A DNA stretch of 64,000 nucleotides from Anaerovorax odorimutans (GTDB lineage: Bacteria > Bacillota > Clostridia > Peptostreptococcales > JAAYPU01): assembly GCA_016841185.1 (NCBI GenBank), contig JAENZQ010000014.1, positions 28,961-92,960 on the forward strand. The letters are read 5' to 3'. The notes beneath the pieces were generated by a model. The model saw nothing but the letters and a program-made list of their open reading frames with translations. It was not told the DNA's origin and did not search any database. The translations under genes were made by a program, and so were the position numbers. Positions 19,055-26,727 of the stretch are shown one piece after another. Each line of letters opens with the position of its first letter. Positions within the stretch are counted from its first letter, which is position 1.

Positions 19055-19519
19055 ATGCCGGTAGACAGTGTTACATCGACCAGTCAAAACAGTGCGTCAG
19101 ATACAAGCACATATGCAAGTAATCAGTTGAGTGCGGAAGATTTTTTGCAGATCTTGGCTGCCGAACTTCAGTACCAGGATCCTACAAAAGGAATCGATAC
19201 CACCCAATACATTTCACAGCTGGCACAATTAACCTCTGTACAGCAGCTGGAAGAACTCAATACTTCCTTTTCCGATATAATGCTAAAGCAGGATCTGATG
19301 TTGGGAAGTTCTTGGATAGGAAAAGAAGTTGCAGTATATGAGGAAGACGGCACTATCAGTACAGGTGTGGTGGAAGGGTTTGTGGTAACGGATGTAGGCA
19401 TACAAGTATATGTGAATGACAGTCAATACTTATTGAGCCAGATCGTTGCCGTTTCAGGGCAGACGGAGGGCGATTCCGGATCTGATGAATCAGCTGAATC
19501 CACCGGATCGGAAGAATAA
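19055..19519 (+). CDS. flgD: Flagellar hook assembly protein FlgD
   Basis: FlgD is the scaffold that caps the growing hook. The 154-residue protein has the conserved N-terminal export/capping segment (LSAEDFLQILAAELQYQDPT, then TTQYISQLAQLTSVQQLEELN). A short beta-rich tail follows. It lacks the longer Ig-like domains of proteobacterial FlgD, as in other Firmicutes. AAAGGAG precedes the start. Confidence 0.94.
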   Translation: MPVDSVTSTSQNSASDTSTYASNQLSAEDFLQILAAELQYQDPTKGIDTTQYISQLAQLTSVQQLEELNTSFSDIMLKQDLMLGSSWIGKEVAVYEEDGTISTGVVEGFVVTDVGIQVYVNDSQYLLSQIVAVSGQTEGDSGSDESAESTGSEE

Positions 19520-19537
19520 AACAATTAGAAGGCAGGA

Positions 19538-19942
19538 ATGAAGATGACGTATCGAATCAATACAGGACGTGTGTTTCCGTATGGACCCACGGATAAAAAT
19601 CAAAAGACCAATGCTCCGAAAACAGGGCAGAGTCAGACTTCTTTCAAGGAAATACTCAATAATTCCCTTCAGGAAAAAAATGCGGTCAAAATATCCAGCC
19701 ATGCACAACAGCGGCTGCAGCAGAGAAATATCATACTGAATGAAGAGGATATGGGTATTTTGAAAAATGCCATGGAAAAAGCAGAAATGAAGGGAGCAAG
19801 AGAGTCGGTAATGTTTTATAAAGAGGTTGCTCTGGTCACAAGCATTCAAAACAGAACCATCATTACGGCAGTGGATTCCAAGGGGACCGAAGAGAACATC
19901 TTTACCAATATCGACAGTGCCGTCATCGTACAATCAAAATAA
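19538..19942 (+). CDS. TIGR02530-type flagellar operon protein
   Basis: This small protein sits between flgD and flgE in many Firmicutes flagellar operons. Its function is not established. The 134-residue product has an N-terminal polar stretch and the conserved core (SSHAQQRLQQRNIILNEEDM, ARESVMFYKEVALVTSIQNRTIITAVD). ATG 19538 and ATG 19544 are both possible. The latter is better spaced from AAGGCAGGA. Its stop codon lies inside the first copy of the 62-nt hairpin element. Confidence 0.8.
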   Translation: MKMTYRINTGRVFPYGPTDKNQKTNAPKTGQSQTSFKEILNNSLQEKNAVKISSHAQQRLQQRNIILNEEDMGILKNAMEKAEMKGARESVMFYKEVALVTSIQNRTIITAVDSKGTEENIFTNIDSAVIVQSK

Positions 19943-19997
19943 CAGGCCGGACCTCCTTGAGGAAGCCTGTGTGCTGCGGAGCGAGTGAAGCAGCGCA
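19936..19997 (+). repeat. 62-nt two-hairpin element, copy 1, upstream of flgE1
   Basis: It is 60 of 62 bases identical to the copy at 21187-21248. Hairpin A has arms ACAGGC/GCCTGT closed over an inner TCC-TTGA-GGA. Hairpin B pairs GTGCTGC with GCAGCGC through one G-U pair. Between them the element carries ACCTCCTT, the 16S rRNA anti-Shine-Dalgarno sequence. It could pair with GGAGGT in front of flgE1 about 250 nt downstream. Confidence 0.85.
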
Positions 19998-20013
19998 GTA
20001 TCATTTAAGATTT

Positions 20014-20066
20014 AAGATTTAAGAGTTAAGATTGAATGAGGATTTTGCTCTTGAAATCAAAATCTT
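20014..20066 (+). repeat. AT-rich dispersed intergenic repeat, copy R1
   Basis: Repeated TTAAGATTTAAG units lead into GATTTTG-N10-CAAAATC. The same core recurs in several other gaps of the window (near 33.5, 42.0, 42.9, 45.5 and 56.8 kb). Confidence 0.6.
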
Positions 20067-20126
20067 AAAGAATCTTAACTAAAGACTTAGTTTACAAAAA
20101 ATTTTAATTGCTTAAAATCTTTATCA

Positions 20127-20161
20127 TGTCATCGCGAGGAGCGGGAGCTCGAAGCGATCTC
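20127..20161 (+). repeat. TGTCATCGCGAGG-type GC-rich repeat, copy 1
   Basis: TGTCATCGCGAGG is followed by a palindromic stretch (CGGGAGCTCG) and GAAGCGATCTCA. It resembles the widespread TGTCATTGCGAGGAGCGAAGCG-type intergenic repeats. Related motifs lie at 33572 and 42951, each downstream of an AT-rich repeat copy. Confidence 0.6.
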
Positions 20162-20223
20162 ATAAGTCTATAAACAAAAGGGCAATGAAAAATCAAGGTT
20201 TAAAAAATGGAGGTTATTTAAAA

Positions 20224-21144
20224 ATGTTAAGATCTTTATATTCAGGAGTCAGCGGACTCAAATGCAATCAGAATAAAATGGATGTCATCGGCAACAATGT
20301 GGCCAATGCCAGCACCACGGCATTCAAATCAGGCAGGATGAGTTTTCAGGATGTATTCAGCCAGACTTTGGCAAGTGCCCAGGGGGCTTCAGAAGATGCA
20401 ATGGGAGGAGTCAATCCCAAACAGATCGGACTGGGCGTCAGCATCGGAACCATCGATACCATCATGACAGGCGGATCCACCCAGCCTACCGGCAGGGATC
20501 TGGATTTTGCCATTACCGGAGAAGGGTTCTTCATTGTATCTCCGGACAGCACAGGGGCCACCCAGCTTTATACAAGAGACGGGATTTTTTATACCGATGA
20601 AAATGGGAACCTGGTCAATGGCAGCGGTTATCGTGTAATGGGGTATGCGGTTCCCGGGACCGGAACTTCAGGAATTGTAACGGCTGTTGATACAGATGGG
20701 GACGGAACTAATGATTATAATGTATCAGATACAGCATCAGATGTTGATGTATCAACAACGCTTTCTCCCCTAAAAATTCCTGAAGCAATGGGAGGATATG
20801 AAGTGGAAGAATTTTCGATCGATGGGACGGGACTGGTTTCAGCAGTTTACAATGGCACGACTTATTACTTAGGAAGAGTAACTTTAGCAAAATTCAACAA
20901 TCCTGAAGGTCTGTCAAAAAACGGCTCCAACACTTATACCAAAACCAATAATTCAGGTGATGCACAGGTAGGAAGTGCCGGGACAGACGGATACGGCAGC
21001 ATCAAGCAGGGCTTCATAGAAATGTCAAATGTGGATCTGGCGACGGAGCTGACGGATATGATCATCACCAGTCGTGCATATCAGGCCAATTCCAAGACCA
21101 TTACCACATCCAACGAAATGCTTCAGCATTTGCTGAATATGTAA
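20224..21144 (+). CDS. flgE: Flagellar hook protein FlgE, paralog 1
   Basis: This encodes a hook subunit of about 306 residues. The N-terminus MLRSLYSGVSGLKCNQNKMDVIGNNVANAS and the tail MSNVDLATELTDMIITSRAYQANSKTITTSNEML are the family signatures. The surface domain contains DTDGDGTNDYN, which matches a DxDxDG calcium-loop pattern. The track starts at 20185. ATG 20224 with GGAGG nine bases upstream is preferred. A diverged paralog follows at 21394. It may be the major hook protein or a hook-like relative. Confidence 0.9.
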   Translation: MLRSLYSGVSGLKCNQNKMDVIGNNVANASTTAFKSGRMSFQDVFSQTLASAQGASEDAMGGVNPKQIGLGVSIGTIDTIMTGGSTQPTGRDLDFAITGEGFFIVSPDSTGATQLYTRDGIFYTDENGNLVNGSGYRVMGYAVPGTGTSGIVTAVDTDGDGTNDYNVSDTASDVDVSTTLSPLKIPEAMGGYEVEEFSIDGTGLVSAVYNGTTYYLGRVTLAKFNNPEGLSKNGSNTYTKTNNSGDAQVGSAGTDGYGSIKQGFIEMSNVDLATELTDMIITSRAYQANSKTITTSNEMLQHLLNM

Positions 21145-21156
21145 TAACAACTAATA

Positions 21157-21181
21157 CTCCGGGGATGAACCATCCCCGGAG
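21157..21181 (+). other. Perfect 11-bp hairpin between flgE paralogs
   Basis: CTCCGGGGATG and CATCCCCGGAG form a perfect stem around an AAC loop, 13 nt after the flgE1 stop. On the + strand A residues follow, so it is not a classic terminator in that direction. It could stabilise or process the mRNA, or reduce read-through. Confidence 0.8.
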
Positions 21182-21186
21182 AGAAA

Positions 21187-21248
21187 AAAATAACAGGCCG
21201 GACCTCCTTGAGGAAGCCTGTGTGCTGCGGAGTGAGTGAAGCAGCACA
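21187..21248 (+). repeat. 62-nt two-hairpin element, copy 2, upstream of flgE2
   Basis: It is the same as copy 1 apart from two substitutions. In hairpin B the change makes a full Watson-Crick stem (GTGCTGC/GCAGCAC) where copy 1 has a G-U pair, so pairing is kept. The ACCTCCTT segment is unchanged and can pair with the AGGAGG in front of flgE2. Confidence 0.85.
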
Positions 21249-21393
21249 AATTCAATTTATAATTAATAATAAACAATGAATAATTGTTGAGAATTAAATT
21301 TAGTTGCTTAAAAGTTCTGGTTACAGAACGTTGGCGATCCCGTGGATCTACAAACAAATGAGCAATTAAGGTGAATTTAGGAGGATTATTATT

Positions 21394-22266
21394 ATGTTAA
21401 AATCTTTATATTCAGGGGTAAGCGGGCTTAGATGCAATCAGACCAAACTGGATGTGATCAGTAATAATATTGCAAATGTCAGTACTTCAGGATTCAAGGC
21501 AGGAAGAGTCACTTTCCAGGATCTGTTCAGCCAGACCCTGTCGGGGGCACAGGCGGCAACAGAGGAAAGCGGTGGTATCAAAGCACAGCAGGTTGGTTTG
21601 GGCGTCAGCATCGGTGCCATTGACACGGTTATGTCCAATGGTTCCACACAACCCACCAACCGGGATCTGGATTTTGCCATCAGCGGAAAGGGATTTTTTG
21701 TTTTGTCGCCTGATGAAGAAGGAGAAACATTTACATATACCAGAGACGGCGCTTTTTATACGGATAATGAGGGAAATCTGGTCAATGGGGAAGGGATGCA
21801 TGTGTTGGGCTTTTCCGACGGTGATCCTACCGACGACATGGATGACATCGATACGGAAGGGGATCTGGATGATCTTGAACTGCTGAATATCCCGGATCAG
21901 CTTGATGATGATGAACGTCTGGAATCACTTTCTGTGGATTCCACAGGCTTGATTACTGCCGTATACGGAGGAGAGACTTATTATATCGGGAGGATTGCAT
22001 TGGCAGCTTTCGGTAATCCCGAAGGACTTGAAAAGGCAGGAAACAACGCTTACAGGGAAACGGCAAATTCAGGAGAGGCTCTGGTAGGCATGGCAGGAAC
22101 CGGAGGCTTTGGACCCATCCAGCAAAGCGCTTTGGAAATGTCCAATGTGGATTTGGCATCTGAAATGACAGAAATGATCATCACAAGCAGGGCTTATCAG
22201 GCAAATGTTAATTCTATCAAGACATCGGATGAAATACTTCAGGAATTGGTTAATGTCAGCAGGTAG
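21394..22266 (+). CDS. flgE: Flagellar hook protein FlgE, paralog 2
   Basis: A second hook-type protein of 290 residues. Its ends (MLKSLYSGVSGLRCNQTKLDVISNNIANVS, MSNVDLASEMTEMIITSRAYQAN) closely match paralog 1. The surface domain is shorter and unusually acidic (DGDPTDDMDDIDTEGDLDDL). AGGAGG precedes the ATG. The N-terminal 130 residues look roughly 60% identical to paralog 1, so this is an old duplication. It could be the true hook protein or a variant used at the hook-rod junction. Confidence 0.88.
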   Translation: MLKSLYSGVSGLRCNQTKLDVISNNIANVSTSGFKAGRVTFQDLFSQTLSGAQAATEESGGIKAQQVGLGVSIGAIDTVMSNGSTQPTNRDLDFAISGKGFFVLSPDEEGETFTYTRDGAFYTDNEGNLVNGEGMHVLGFSDGDPTDDMDDIDTEGDLDDLELLNIPDQLDDDERLESLSVDSTGLITAVYGGETYYIGRIALAAFGNPEGLEKAGNNAYRETANSGEALVGMAGTGGFGPIQQSALEMSNVDLASEMTEMIITSRAYQANVNSIKTSDEILQELVNVSR

Positions 22267-22305
22267 TTATGACTGTCTTGATGATGTAGAAAAGGAGCAC
22301 TTAGA

Positions 22306-22515
22306 ATGATTAAATTAACTTCACTTCAGGGAGAAGAGTTTTTTCTGAGCGCAGATCTGATAGAAAAAGTGGAACAAGTCCCCGATACGTTGATTACTCT
22401 CATCAGCGGGAAAAAGATAAGAGTTCGTGAAGATGCTGATAGCGTAGTAGAAAAATATATGGAATATAAAAGGAAAATTCACGGTTTTTCGGAGGTAAGA
22501 AATGAGCAAGTTTAA
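22306..22515 (+). CDS. flbD: FlbD family flagellar protein
   Basis: A 69-residue protein found after flgE in many Firmicutes and spirochaete operons. Its role is not established. The sequence MIKLTSLQGEEFFLSADLIEKVEQVPDTLITLISGKKI is typical. It overlaps motA by 14 nt, so the two are probably translationally coupled. Confidence 0.88.
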   Translation: MIKLTSLQGEEFFLSADLIEKVEQVPDTLITLISGKKIRVREDADSVVEKYMEYKRKIHGFSEVRNEQV

Positions 22516-23293
22516 TCCGGTACCCATTATTGCAATCATTGCAGCCATTACACTGATATTTATCAGTATTGCAATGGGCGGCAATGTCATAATATTTGTC
22601 AGTGCAGGATCTTTCGTCATTACGGTAGTGGGTTCATTCTGCGCTTTGTTGGCAAGCTTTCCAACCAGGATCCTGCTCAATGTTCCAAGTATTCTGAAAC
22701 AGGCGTTTATGGAGCCTGTAGAATCCAGAAAAAATTTAGTACAACTGTTTACCAATTTGTCCAGAAAGGCAAGATCGGAGGGTTTGCTGGCATTGGAAGA
22801 TGAGCTGACGGAAATAGATGATGAGTTTATTGTAAAAGGGATTCAGATGGTTGTTGACGGCATTGAGCCCGAGAGTATCCGGGATATTCTGGAATTTGAG
22901 ATTTATGCCATACAGAAGCGTCATGGTTATGGCCACAATATTTTCTCCACATGGGGTGAAATGGCACCGGCTTTTGGTATGTTAGGAACTCTCATCGGTT
23001 TGATCCTGATGCTGAGTGACTTGAGTGATGCGGCAAATATCGGTATCGGGATGGCTACGGCTTTGATTACTACTTTTTACGGCTCTCTATTAGCCAATGT
23101 TGCTTTGATTCCTATTGGAAATAAGCTTCAGAATCAAACAGCAGAAGAAGTATTCACCAAGGAAATGGTCATAGAAGGTGTGCTTTCCATACAATCCGGT
23201 GTTAATCCAAGGATCATAGAAGAAAAATTATTGACGTATCTTCCGCCGGCAGAGAGAGGAAAGGAAGAAATGAAAGAAAAAAAGGTGAGTTAA
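22502..23293 (+). CDS. motA: Flagellar motor stator protein MotA
   Basis: MotA forms the ion channel with MotB and pushes on FliG. The 263-residue protein shows four membrane segments in the usual 2+2 arrangement. The cytoplasmic loop between pairs contains the charged region acting on FliG (LLALEDELTEIDDEFIVKGIQ). The FSTWGEMAPAFGMLGTLIGLILML stretch is the family signature. The coupling ion cannot be decided from this alone. Confidence 0.95.
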   Translation: MSKFNPVPIIAIIAAITLIFISIAMGGNVIIFVSAGSFVITVVGSFCALLASFPTRILLNVPSILKQAFMEPVESRKNLVQLFTNLSRKARSEGLLALEDELTEIDDEFIVKGIQMVVDGIEPESIRDILEFEIYAIQKRHGYGHNIFSTWGEMAPAFGMLGTLIGLILMLSDLSDAANIGIGMATALITTFYGSLLANVALIPIGNKLQNQTAEEVFTKEMVIEGVLSIQSGVNPRIIEEKLLTYLPPAERGKEEMKEKKVS

Positions 23294-24007
23294 ATGCCGA
23301 GAAAGCGTATTGAACAAAAGCAAAAGTCCGGGGCACCGCCATGGATGACGACATTTTCTGATTTAATGAGCTTACTTTTGACCTTTTTTATTTTACTGTA
23401 TTCTTTTTCTACTCTGGATGCCATTAAATTCCGGAATGTGGCAAGTGCATTACAGACCGTACTTTTAGGTCAGACGAATCCTACTATTTTTGATGAGGAA
23501 ATGCCGGAAGACAGCCCTATTTCCACACCGGTACCGGATCAGGTGGAAACGGATATTCAGGAAGTCTATGAACAGGTACGGTCCTTTATTGAAAATCAGG
23601 GATTAGACGCCCAGGTTTCTGTTACAGTAGAAAAAAGAGGCGTTGCCATAGATATAAAGGAGCATGTTCTTTTTGATTTAGGAAAAGCGGATATAAAGCC
23701 GGAAAGCAGAATTATTCTGGATAAGCTTGGAGACCTGATAAATGAAGTGGATAAAGATATTGTAATAGAAGGACATACGGATAATTTGCCCATCAATACC
23801 TTTCAGTTTCCGACAAACTGGGAGCTGTCGGCTGCAAGGGCGGTCAACGTCCTCAGATATTTTGTTGAGAATAAAGGAGCTGACCCTACACGTATCAGCG
23901 CAACGGGTTACGGCGAATACAGACCCATTGCCTCCAACGAGACGGTTGAAGGCCGTGCAGCCAACAGAAGGGTCAATATCTTATTATTAGTCTATGGAAC
24001 AGAATAA
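23294..24007 (+). CDS. motB: Flagellar motor stator protein MotB
   Basis: MotB anchors the stator to peptidoglycan and carries the ion-binding aspartate. The single N-terminal membrane segment (WMTTFSDLMSLLLTFFILLYSF) contains that aspartate (FSD). The C-terminal OmpA-like domain has IVIEGHTDNLPINTFQFPTN and SATGYGEYRPIASN. The 237-residue length is typical. It starts directly after the motA stop. Confidence 0.95.
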   Translation: MPRKRIEQKQKSGAPPWMTTFSDLMSLLLTFFILLYSFSTLDAIKFRNVASALQTVLLGQTNPTIFDEEMPEDSPISTPVPDQVETDIQEVYEQVRSFIENQGLDAQVSVTVEKRGVAIDIKEHVLFDLGKADIKPESRIILDKLGDLINEVDKDIVIEGHTDNLPINTFQFPTNWELSAARAVNVLRYFVENKGADPTRISATGYGEYRPIASNETVEGRAANRRVNILLLVYGTE

Positions 24008-24018
24008 GGAGGTCAGAA

Positions 24019-24522
24019 ATGGCAGTCAAACAACAACAGGAGACAACAGAAGAAGCAGCAGTAGAACCTAAAAAAAAGAAAAGAAGAGGATTATTGATAT
24101 TTATCATTGTTCTTCTTGTACTTATTTTGCTTGGAGCAGGCTTTACGGGTTATGCTTTCTTCACAAAGAGTTTCTTCTTTGCTCCCGACGACGGACAGGA
24201 AGAGAAAGCTGAAGCTATTGAAGAAACCATGTATCCGCTGGAAAGCTTTGTCATAAATCTGGGGGATAATGGTATAAGGAAATATCTGAAAGTTACTCTG
24301 GCAATTGGTTGTGCCGAAAAAAAAGACACTAAGAAGCTGACTGAAAAGGAAATACAGATCAGGGATACCATTATTACCACTTTGCGGGAACAGAGCATAG
24401 AAACCTTATCTTCTGTGAATAAAGAGGATATCATTAAAGGAGAGATTGAAAAAAGCATCAATGCACTTTTTGAGCCGGATCTTGCCATTAATGTTTATTT
24501 CACAGAGTATATTATTCAATAG
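24019..24522 (+). CDS. fliL: Flagellar basal-body protein FliL
   Basis: FliL sits around the stator and modulates torque. It is 167 residues long. It has a basic cytoplasmic tail (KKKKRRG), one membrane segment (LLIFIIVLLVLILLGAGFTGYAFF), and an extracellular domain with the FliL pattern (MYPLESFVINLGDNGIRKYLKVTLAIG). In most Firmicutes fliM and fliY follow. Here fliO follows directly. Confidence 0.93.
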   Translation: MAVKQQQETTEEAAVEPKKKKRRGLLIFIIVLLVLILLGAGFTGYAFFTKSFFFAPDDGQEEKAEAIEETMYPLESFVINLGDNGIRKYLKVTLAIGCAEKKDTKKLTEKEIQIRDTIITTLREQSIETLSSVNKEDIIKGEIEKSINALFEPDLAINVYFTEYIIQ

Positions 24523-24539
24523 AAATGAAGTGATGCAAA

Positions 24540-24914
24540 TTGGATTCTTCAGAATTAATATTCAGCTGGCTTAAAATAATAGCAGCACTTCCCATTGTTT
24601 TACTGTTGGCTTATTTATCATTCAGACTCAGCCGGGGGTACATGAAGACTTTGAGAAAGGGAGAATTTCTGAAAGTAGTGGAGACAGTTCCTGTTTTCAG
24701 TAAATCTGCGGTAAGCATTGTCCAGGTTGGAGACCGATATCTGGTTGTGGGCATATCGGAGCAGGGAATCCATTTATTGACCGAGTTGACAGAAGAAGAG
24801 GCGGCAAAGATGCAGAAAAAAAATAAAGATATATCCATAAATCCTTCTGCTTTCTTCGCTTTAAAAGATAAATTCAAAAATGTAAATTCAGATTGGAGAC
24901 AGGATCAAAAATGA
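24540..24914 (+). CDS. fliO: Flagellar export protein FliO
   Basis: FliO helps assemble the FliP ring of the export gate. The 124-residue protein has an N-terminal membrane segment (IIAALPIVLLLAYLSFRL). The short cytoplasmic domain includes LKVVETVPVFSKSAVSIVQVGDRYLVVGISEQGIHLL, the FliO hallmark. The start is TTG 24540; no in-frame ATG is near. It overlaps fliP by 4 nt (ATGA). Confidence 0.9.
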   Translation: MDSSELIFSWLKIIAALPIVLLLAYLSFRLSRGYMKTLRKGEFLKVVETVPVFSKSAVSIVQVGDRYLVVGISEQGIHLLTELTEEEAAKMQKKNKDISINPSAFFALKDKFKNVNSDWRQDQK

Positions 24915-25675
24915 AACGAACAGCATGTATTCTCATGATAATGACTGCAATTATTCTTCTTTTTTCTTCTGCCGTTGTGCATGCTGAAGCATTTCAGATG
25001 CCTGTTCCCAAAATAGGAATCGATGTAGGCGAAGCCGAAACTCCGCAGGATTATGTGAACAGCATAAAAATCTTAATGCTGCTTACCGTGTTGACACTGG
25101 TACCCTCTCTTCTGATTCTGATGACATCCTTTACGAGGATCGTTATTGTACTTTCATTTATGAGGAATGCTTTGTCGACACAGCAGACACCGCCAAATCA
25201 AATCCTCATCGGCCTTGCCCTTTTCCTGACTATTTTTATTATGAAACCGGTTTATACCGACGTAATGGCCAATGCGGTGAATCCTTATCTTGCAGGTGAG
25301 ATTACCCAGGAGGAAGCTGTTGAGACGGGTTCAGTACCCATTAAGACATTTATGTTAAGCCAGACCCGGGAAAAGGATCTGGGATTATTTTATGATATCT
25401 CAGATGAACAGCCGCCTGCAGAGAGAATGGATACTTCCTTTACAGTTTTGATTCCGGCATTTGTCATCAGTGAGTTAAAAACCGCTTTTCAGATGGGTTT
25501 TATGCTGTTTATGCCTTTTATTGTTATAGATCTGATTGTAGCCAGTATTTTGATGTCCATGGGTATGTTTATGCTTCCGCCGGTTATGATTTCCCTTCCC
25601 TTTAAATTATTGCTGTTTGTTTTAGTGGATGGGTGGTATCTGGTCGTTAAATCCCTTGTAGAAAGCTTTGTGTAG
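24911..25675 (+). CDS. fliP: Flagellar export gate protein FliP
   Basis: FliP is a core ring subunit of the type III export channel. The ATG at 24911 overlaps the fliO stop and gives a signal peptide (MKRTACILMIMTAIILLFSSAVVHAEA). The track's TTG 24893 would add six residues. Family motifs are SLLILMTSFTRIVIVLSFMRNALSTQQTPPNQ and the C-terminal membrane helices (DLIVASILMSMGMFMLPPVMISLPFKLLLFVLVDGW). Complete. Confidence 0.95.
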   Translation: MKRTACILMIMTAIILLFSSAVVHAEAFQMPVPKIGIDVGEAETPQDYVNSIKILMLLTVLTLVPSLLILMTSFTRIVIVLSFMRNALSTQQTPPNQILIGLALFLTIFIMKPVYTDVMANAVNPYLAGEITQEEAVETGSVPIKTFMLSQTREKDLGLFYDISDEQPPAERMDTSFTVLIPAFVISELKTAFQMGFMLFMPFIVIDLIVASILMSMGMFMLPPVMISLPFKLLLFVLVDGWYLVVKSLVESFV

Positions 25676-25684
25676 GTGATGAAA

Positions 25685-25954
25685 ATGAGTGAATCAATGG
25701 TTATTGGCATTGCAAGAGATACTTTGCTCACGGCGCTTTATGTGGCAGGACCGGTTATGGCTGTTGCGCTGTTGGTTGGTCTTACGGTAAGTATTCTTCA
25801 GGCAACAACTCAAATCCAGGAGCAAACACTGACGTTTGTTCCCAAAATCATCTCCGTATTCGTTTTCATCCTTCTTATGGCACCTTTTTTTATAGGAAAG
25901 CTGACGGATTTTGCTGAAGAGATGTTTTCAAATATAGCCAACGTGCTCAGGTAA
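25685..25954 (+). CDS. fliQ: Flagellar export gate protein FliQ
   Basis: FliQ is a small two-helix subunit of the export channel. The 89-residue product from ATG 25685 (MSESMVIGIARDTLLTALYVAGPVMAVALLVGLTVS) has the conserved QATTQIQEQTLTFVPKI loop and a second membrane segment. The track uses GTG 25676, but ATG 25685 fits TAGGTGAT spacing and the family length. Confidence 0.95.
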   Translation: MSESMVIGIARDTLLTALYVAGPVMAVALLVGLTVSILQATTQIQEQTLTFVPKIISVFVFILLMAPFFIGKLTDFAEEMFSNIANVLR

Positions 25955-25959
25955 AGATT

Positions 25960-26709
25960 ATGGATATTGTTAAGTTTCAGATCTTCATATTGATTTTTAT
26001 GAGAATCACAAGCTTTTTTGTGTCCAGTCCTTTCTTTTCTCTTAGAGGACTTCCGACAATGATGAAAATAGGGTTTTCATTTGCTGTTGCATTGATTATA
26101 TATTCAATGGCACCTGAAGTGAATGCGGACTTCAGCACCCCGTTTTTCTTTTATTTTTTAATTATTAAAGAAGTTTTTATAGGATTGGCACTGGGCTTTA
26201 TTACAAATATGGTCTATATGTCCATACAAATGGCAGGACAGATAGCCGATATTAAACTGGGATTTGCAATGGCATCTTTATATGATCCCATAACTCAGAG
26301 CAGAATCTCTATATACGGCAGAATGTATAACTGGATAGGGCTGGTTCTGTTTTTTACCATCAACGGGCATTACTATCTGCTTTATTCCATCATTGAAAGT
26401 TATAAATTTATTCCGGCAGGGATAATGGCTCAGGGAATCAATATGGGACAAATCATTGTGATTTTTTCTAAAAGTTTTACGATGGCGTTTCAGATTGCTG
26501 TCCCTTTGATTTTAGTAGGGTTCATGTCGGACCTCATTATGGGGTTTATAGCAAGGACCATACCTCAGTTAAATGTTTTCATATTAGGGATGCCGCTTAA
26601 GGTGATGGTTGGGATGATCGCTTTTGTCATTTTACTTCCTCAGGCTTCGAACCTGATTATTTCCGTATTTGAAGATATGCCGACCATTCTTGAAAAAATG
26701 ATGAGATGA
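25960..26709 (+). CDS. fliR: Flagellar export gate protein FliR
   Basis: FliR completes the export channel. The 249-residue protein is highly hydrophobic, with about six membrane segments. It has typical FliR features: FFVSSPFFSLRGLPTMMKIG near the N-terminus and DLIMGFIARTIPQLNVFILGMPLKVMVG near the C-terminus. It follows fliQ by five bases and precedes flhB. Confidence 0.95.
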   Translation: MDIVKFQIFILIFMRITSFFVSSPFFSLRGLPTMMKIGFSFAVALIIYSMAPEVNADFSTPFFFYFLIIKEVFIGLALGFITNMVYMSIQMAGQIADIKLGFAMASLYDPITQSRISIYGRMYNWIGLVLFFTINGHYYLLYSIIESYKFIPAGIMAQGINMGQIIVIFSKSFTMAFQIAVPLILVGFMSDLIMGFIARTIPQLNVFILGMPLKVMVGMIAFVILLPQASNLIISVFEDMPTILEKMMR

Positions 26710-26727
26710 TGAGAGGAGTATAATGAT

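Noticed and set aside
21470-21886. Long alternate-frame ORF within flgE2 (138 residues)
   Set aside because: Shadow of the real gene, with no ribosome site and unnatural composition.
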